NCBI GenBank assembly: GCA_006226375.1
Contig: SBHC01000073.1
Coordinates: forward strand, 95,877-159,876
Reading direction: 5' to 3'
From: Deltaproteobacteria bacterium
GTDB taxonomy: Bacteria; Myxococcota_C; UBA6777
Length of the DNA: 64,000 bases
Shown here one piece after another: positions 61,751-64,000 of this stretch. Within the stretch, counting starts at the first letter, position 1, and each line of letters begins with the position of its first letter. A program made the translations under genes and the position numbers. The notes beneath the pieces are model-generated. The model saw only the letters and a program-made list of their open reading frames with translations. It made no database searches and had not been told where the DNA came from.

Positions 61751-64000
61751 ATGCCCCGACGTCTGTTTCTCCCCTGGCTTACGATGTTTCTTGCGACCTT
61801 TTGGGTCCTTGCGTGCGGCGACCCTTTGCCCACCACGCTCAAAACCTGCCAAAGCCACAGTGATTGCTCAGGACAACGCTTGTGCATCCAGCAAGTGTGT
61901 GTGTCCAAAGGTGTTGCCACAAAGTCAGAGTCATCATCCGATGAAGCCTCTACCGACGGCGATGAACCTTCTCAACCTTCCGAAGGTCAAGAGGAAGCAA
62001 CCACCAAGGACGAGAAGAGTAGCCAGGAATCTCCGAAGGACGAAGACCCAGGAGAGAGCGTTACGACGGATGATGTCGACGGAGGAGAGCCGACCGAAGA
62101 CAACGGAGACAACACCCCAGAGCTTGTACCAGAGAAGCAATGCAACCCTGGAGACAGCGTACGCTGCTACCCCTTTGCCCAAGGGACACCAGGAACAGGT
62201 ACGTGCAAAGAAGGCAACAAACTCTGTACCGCACAATGGCTCTGGGGTCCTTGTGTTGGAGCAGTTGGTCCAGTCCCTGAAAGCTGCGACGGCGATGAAC
62301 CTGCTGACGAAAACTGCGACGGAGTGATCAACGAAGGTTGCCCATGCCAGTACACCAACAGCAGCCAGGGAGAATGCAACAAAGGCAAAGTCGACAACCA
62401 GGGCGTCTGCCAACCTCCCTCTACTTACAACGTCAAAGACATCTGCAACGACAACCTCGACAACAACTGCGATGGTACCGTCGACGAGAACTGCCAATGC
62501 CAACCGGGTCAATCCAGAGGCTGCGGTATCAGCGTAGGTTCTTGTGTCCAAGGCCGACAGCAATGTGACAACGGAGTGTGGGGACCTTGCCAGGGAGGAA
62601 TTCAACCCAGCCCTGCCGACAAGTGTGGGGATCTCCAAGACAACAACTGCAACGGCACTGTGGATGAAAACTGCCCGTGCAACTACAACAACAAAACCCA
62701 GGGCGTCTGTGGAACAGCCAAACGAGACAGCAAGGGCCAATGCATTCAACCCACCGACTACAGCGCAACGGAAGTGTGCGGAGACAACACCGACAACAAC
62801 TGCAATGGCTCCGATGACGAAGGCTGCCCTTGCAACTACATGGGCAGCGCTGAAGGCGTTTGCAAAGGCTCCAAAACAGACGCCAGCGGAAACTGCATCC
62901 GCCCTTCCAGTTATAGTACAACGGAGAACTGCAACGACACCCTCGACAACAACTGTGACGGCGCCATCAACGAGGGTTGCACTTGCAACTACAACAACAA
63001 AACCCAAGGCGTTTGCACCCAAGCCAAACGTGACAGCAAAGGAACGTGTCTAGCTCCCAGTGGATACAGCGCGACCGAGATCTGTGGTGACAACCTCGAC
63101 AACAACTGCGACGGCGTGGTGGACGAAGGTTGTCCTTGCAACTACTTAAACCGCAGCCAAGGCGTCTGCGGAACCGCCAAGATCAACAGCCAGGGCACCT
63201 GTGAAAAACCATCCACCTACAGCGCCACCGAGAACTGCGCTGACAACCTCGACAACAACTGCAATGGAACTCCCAACGAAGGTTGCGCTTGCAAACCCGG
63301 AGACACAGAGACTTGTGGCACCGATGTGGGCACCTGCAGGAAAGGGACCCGCACCTGCCAAAACAACGGACAGTGGGGAGGTTGTGTGGGAAGCATCAGT
63401 CCTCAAGCCAGAGAGATCTGCAACAACGGCACCGACGAGAACTGCAACGGAGTGGCTGACGAATACTGCCCTTGCAACTACAACAACCAAACTCGTGGGG
63501 TTTGTGGTCAGGCCAAACGCAACGACAAAGGCCAGTGTGTCGCCCCTCCCAACTACAGCGCCACAGAAAAATGCGGGGACAATGTAGACAACAACTGCAA
63601 CGGATACACCGATGAAAACTGCCCTTGTCTTTACCGTGGCGTCAACCAAGGAGTTTGCAAGCAAGCCAAGACCAACGCACAAGGTGTCTGCCTACCTCCA
63701 ACAGGGTACAGCACCACAGAAAACTGCAATGACAACCTCGACAACAACTGCAACGGCGCGGTCAACGAGTATTGTTCCTGCTCTTACCTTGGCATCTCCA
63801 GGGGTGTTTGTGGAACAGCAAAGCGTAACGGCAAAGGCGTATGTGAACGCCCCGCGACCTATTACACCCAAGATCAATGCAGCGACACCCTCGACAACGA
63901 CTGCGATGGAGTCGTCAACGAATTTTGCCAGTGCTTCTACAAAGGCATCAACAAAGGGGTGTGTCGAAACGGTCGCGTAGATTCACGAGGCACCTGCCAA
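61751..64000 (+). CDS. MopE-like lipoprotein with DNNCDG motifs (cut by right edge)
   Basis: The frame opens at ATG 61751 and stays open for all 750 codons to the window end, so the C-terminus is missing. The signal peptide ends WVLAC (Cys22 lipidated). An acidic Ser/Glu/Asp/Thr-rich linker runs from about 50 to 135. Eleven MopE-type motifs of the form DNNCDGTVDENC are visible, separated by CPCNYNNKTQGVCGTAKxDSxGxC...P..Y modules and occasional ETCGTDVGTCRKGTRTC spacers. It is the same architecture as the protein at 25055-27391, and the shared module makes them clear paralogues. Binding of calcium or another metal is expected from the motif; no copper role is shown. Confidence 0.9.
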   Translation, partial: MPRRLFLPWLTMFLATFWVLACGDPLPTTLKTCQSHSDCSGQRLCIQQVCVSKGVATKSESSSDEASTDGDEPSQPSEGQEEATTKDEKSSQESPKDEDPGESVTTDDVDGGEPTEDNGDNTPELVPEKQCNPGDSVRCYPFAQGTPGTGTCKEGNKLCTAQWLWGPCVGAVGPVPESCDGDEPADENCDGVINEGCPCQYTNSSQGECNKGKVDNQGVCQPPSTYNVKDICNDNLDNNCDGTVDENCQCQPGQSRGCGISVGSCVQGRQQCDNGVWGPCQGGIQPSPADKCGDLQDNNCNGTVDENCPCNYNNKTQGVCGTAKRDSKGQCIQPTDYSATEVCGDNTDNNCNGSDDEGCPCNYMGSAEGVCKGSKTDASGNCIRPSSYSTTENCNDTLDNNCDGAINEGCTCNYNNKTQGVCTQAKRDSKGTCLAPSGYSATEICGDNLDNNCDGVVDEGCPCNYLNRSQGVCGTAKINSQGTCEKPSTYSATENCADNLDNNCNGTPNEGCACKPGDTETCGTDVGTCRKGTRTCQNNGQWGGCVGSISPQAREICNNGTDENCNGVADEYCPCNYNNQTRGVCGQAKRNDKGQCVAPPNYSATEKCGDNVDNNCNGYTDENCPCLYRGVNQGVCKQAKTNAQGVCLPPTGYSTTENCNDNLDNNCNGAVNEYCSCSYLGISRGVCGTAKRNGKGVCERPATYYTQDQCSDTLDNDCDGVVNEFCQCFYKGINKGVCRNGRVDSRGTCQ

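Noticed and set aside
61934..63022. 362-codon hydrophobic frame on the minus strand
   Set aside because: Reverse reading of the repeated DNNCDG coding; the real frame runs through on the plus strand from 61751 to the window end.
1..64000. tRNA, rRNA, CRISPR array, insertion sequence, integrase or toxin-antitoxin genes
   Set aside because: None were seen by eye on either strand; the only repeats are in-frame protein repeats. A covariance or IS search would be needed to exclude short RNAs.

Overview
The window reads like a chromosomal segment of a free-living, aerobic Gram-negative bacterium of the former Deltaproteobacteria, most likely Myxococcota or a Bradymonadales-like relative. The reasons are many large Cys-rich lipoproteins (MopE-type, Stig1-like and Dickkopf-like repeats), an FHA-domain sigma-54 activator, a myxobacterial-type TIGR04552-like gene beside a DUF692 enzyme, TPR, HEAT and WD40 proteins, and a complete-looking ethylmalonyl-CoA block. 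The GC content looks moderate by eye, below that of typical Myxococcus. I see no rRNA, tRNA, CRISPR array, phage or insertion sequence. The placement is inference; no database search was possible.

Layout. 1-7.2 kb (minus strand): an edge-truncated lipoprotein, a short-chain dehydrogenase, a small lipoprotein, an MtfA-type zinc peptidase, and a beta-oxidation pair (thiolase followed by a FadJ-type bifunctional enzyme). 7.5-10.8 kb (plus): a secreted nickel superoxide dismutase with a His-rich tail, an N-acyl-D-amino-acid deacylase-type amidohydrolase behind a well-formed promoter with flanking palindromes, and a bacterial homologue of the Vms1/ANKZF1 peptidyl-tRNA hydrolase. 10.8-18.6 kb (minus): FHA/sigma-54 activator, topoisomerase III, and a 1084-residue Arg-rich TPR membrane protein. 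19-27.4 kb: a 1896-residue lipoprotein joining Stig1-like repeats, a SUEL-type lectin domain, GCC2/GCC3 repeats and a seven-bladed WD40 propeller, facing a MopE-like lipoprotein. 27.5-34.5 kb: a conserved hypothetical, an MprF-like protein with its membrane part at the C-terminus, a translationally coupled trio (RelA/SpoT-fold protein, DUF692/MNIO enzyme, MNIO partner), a HEAT-repeat protein and a SUI1/YciH factor.

34.6-46.5 kb (plus): a succinate-semialdehyde dehydrogenase-like gene, then an operon-like block of acyl-CoA synthetase, crotonyl-CoA carboxylase/reductase, DUF6986-type C-C lyase, methylsuccinyl-CoA dehydrogenase, mesaconyl-CoA hydratase and ethylmalonyl-CoA mutase. Together these give the core of the ethylmalonyl-CoA pathway for acetyl-CoA assimilation. 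The thiolase/FadJ pair at 3.8-7.2 kb could feed crotonyl-CoA into it. A TGAATG-type palindrome lies on the start of the block's promoter, and a related half-palindrome lies upstream of the thiolase, suggesting one acyl-CoA-responsive regulator. The carboxylase/reductase carries a C-terminal CBS pair, which I have not met in this enzyme.

46.7-64 kb: a HAD hydrolase, a membrane spermidine-synthase-like protein with a secreted partner, a Stig1-like lipoprotein, and then a striking 1005-residue RNA-repair-type polyprotein (MJ1316/DUF504 + EEP nuclease + 2H phosphoesterase + eukaryote-like poly(A) polymerase). This is divergent from a histidine-phosphatase gene. The window ends with a 1592-residue Cys-rich lipoprotein, an alpha/beta hydrolase and a MopE-like lipoprotein that runs off the right edge.

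The strongest leads are the RNA-repair polyprotein, the CBS-fused carboxylase/reductase, the bacterial VLRF1 protein, the RelA/SpoT-like protein coupled to an MNIO enzyme, and the secreted His-tailed nickel superoxide dismutase.
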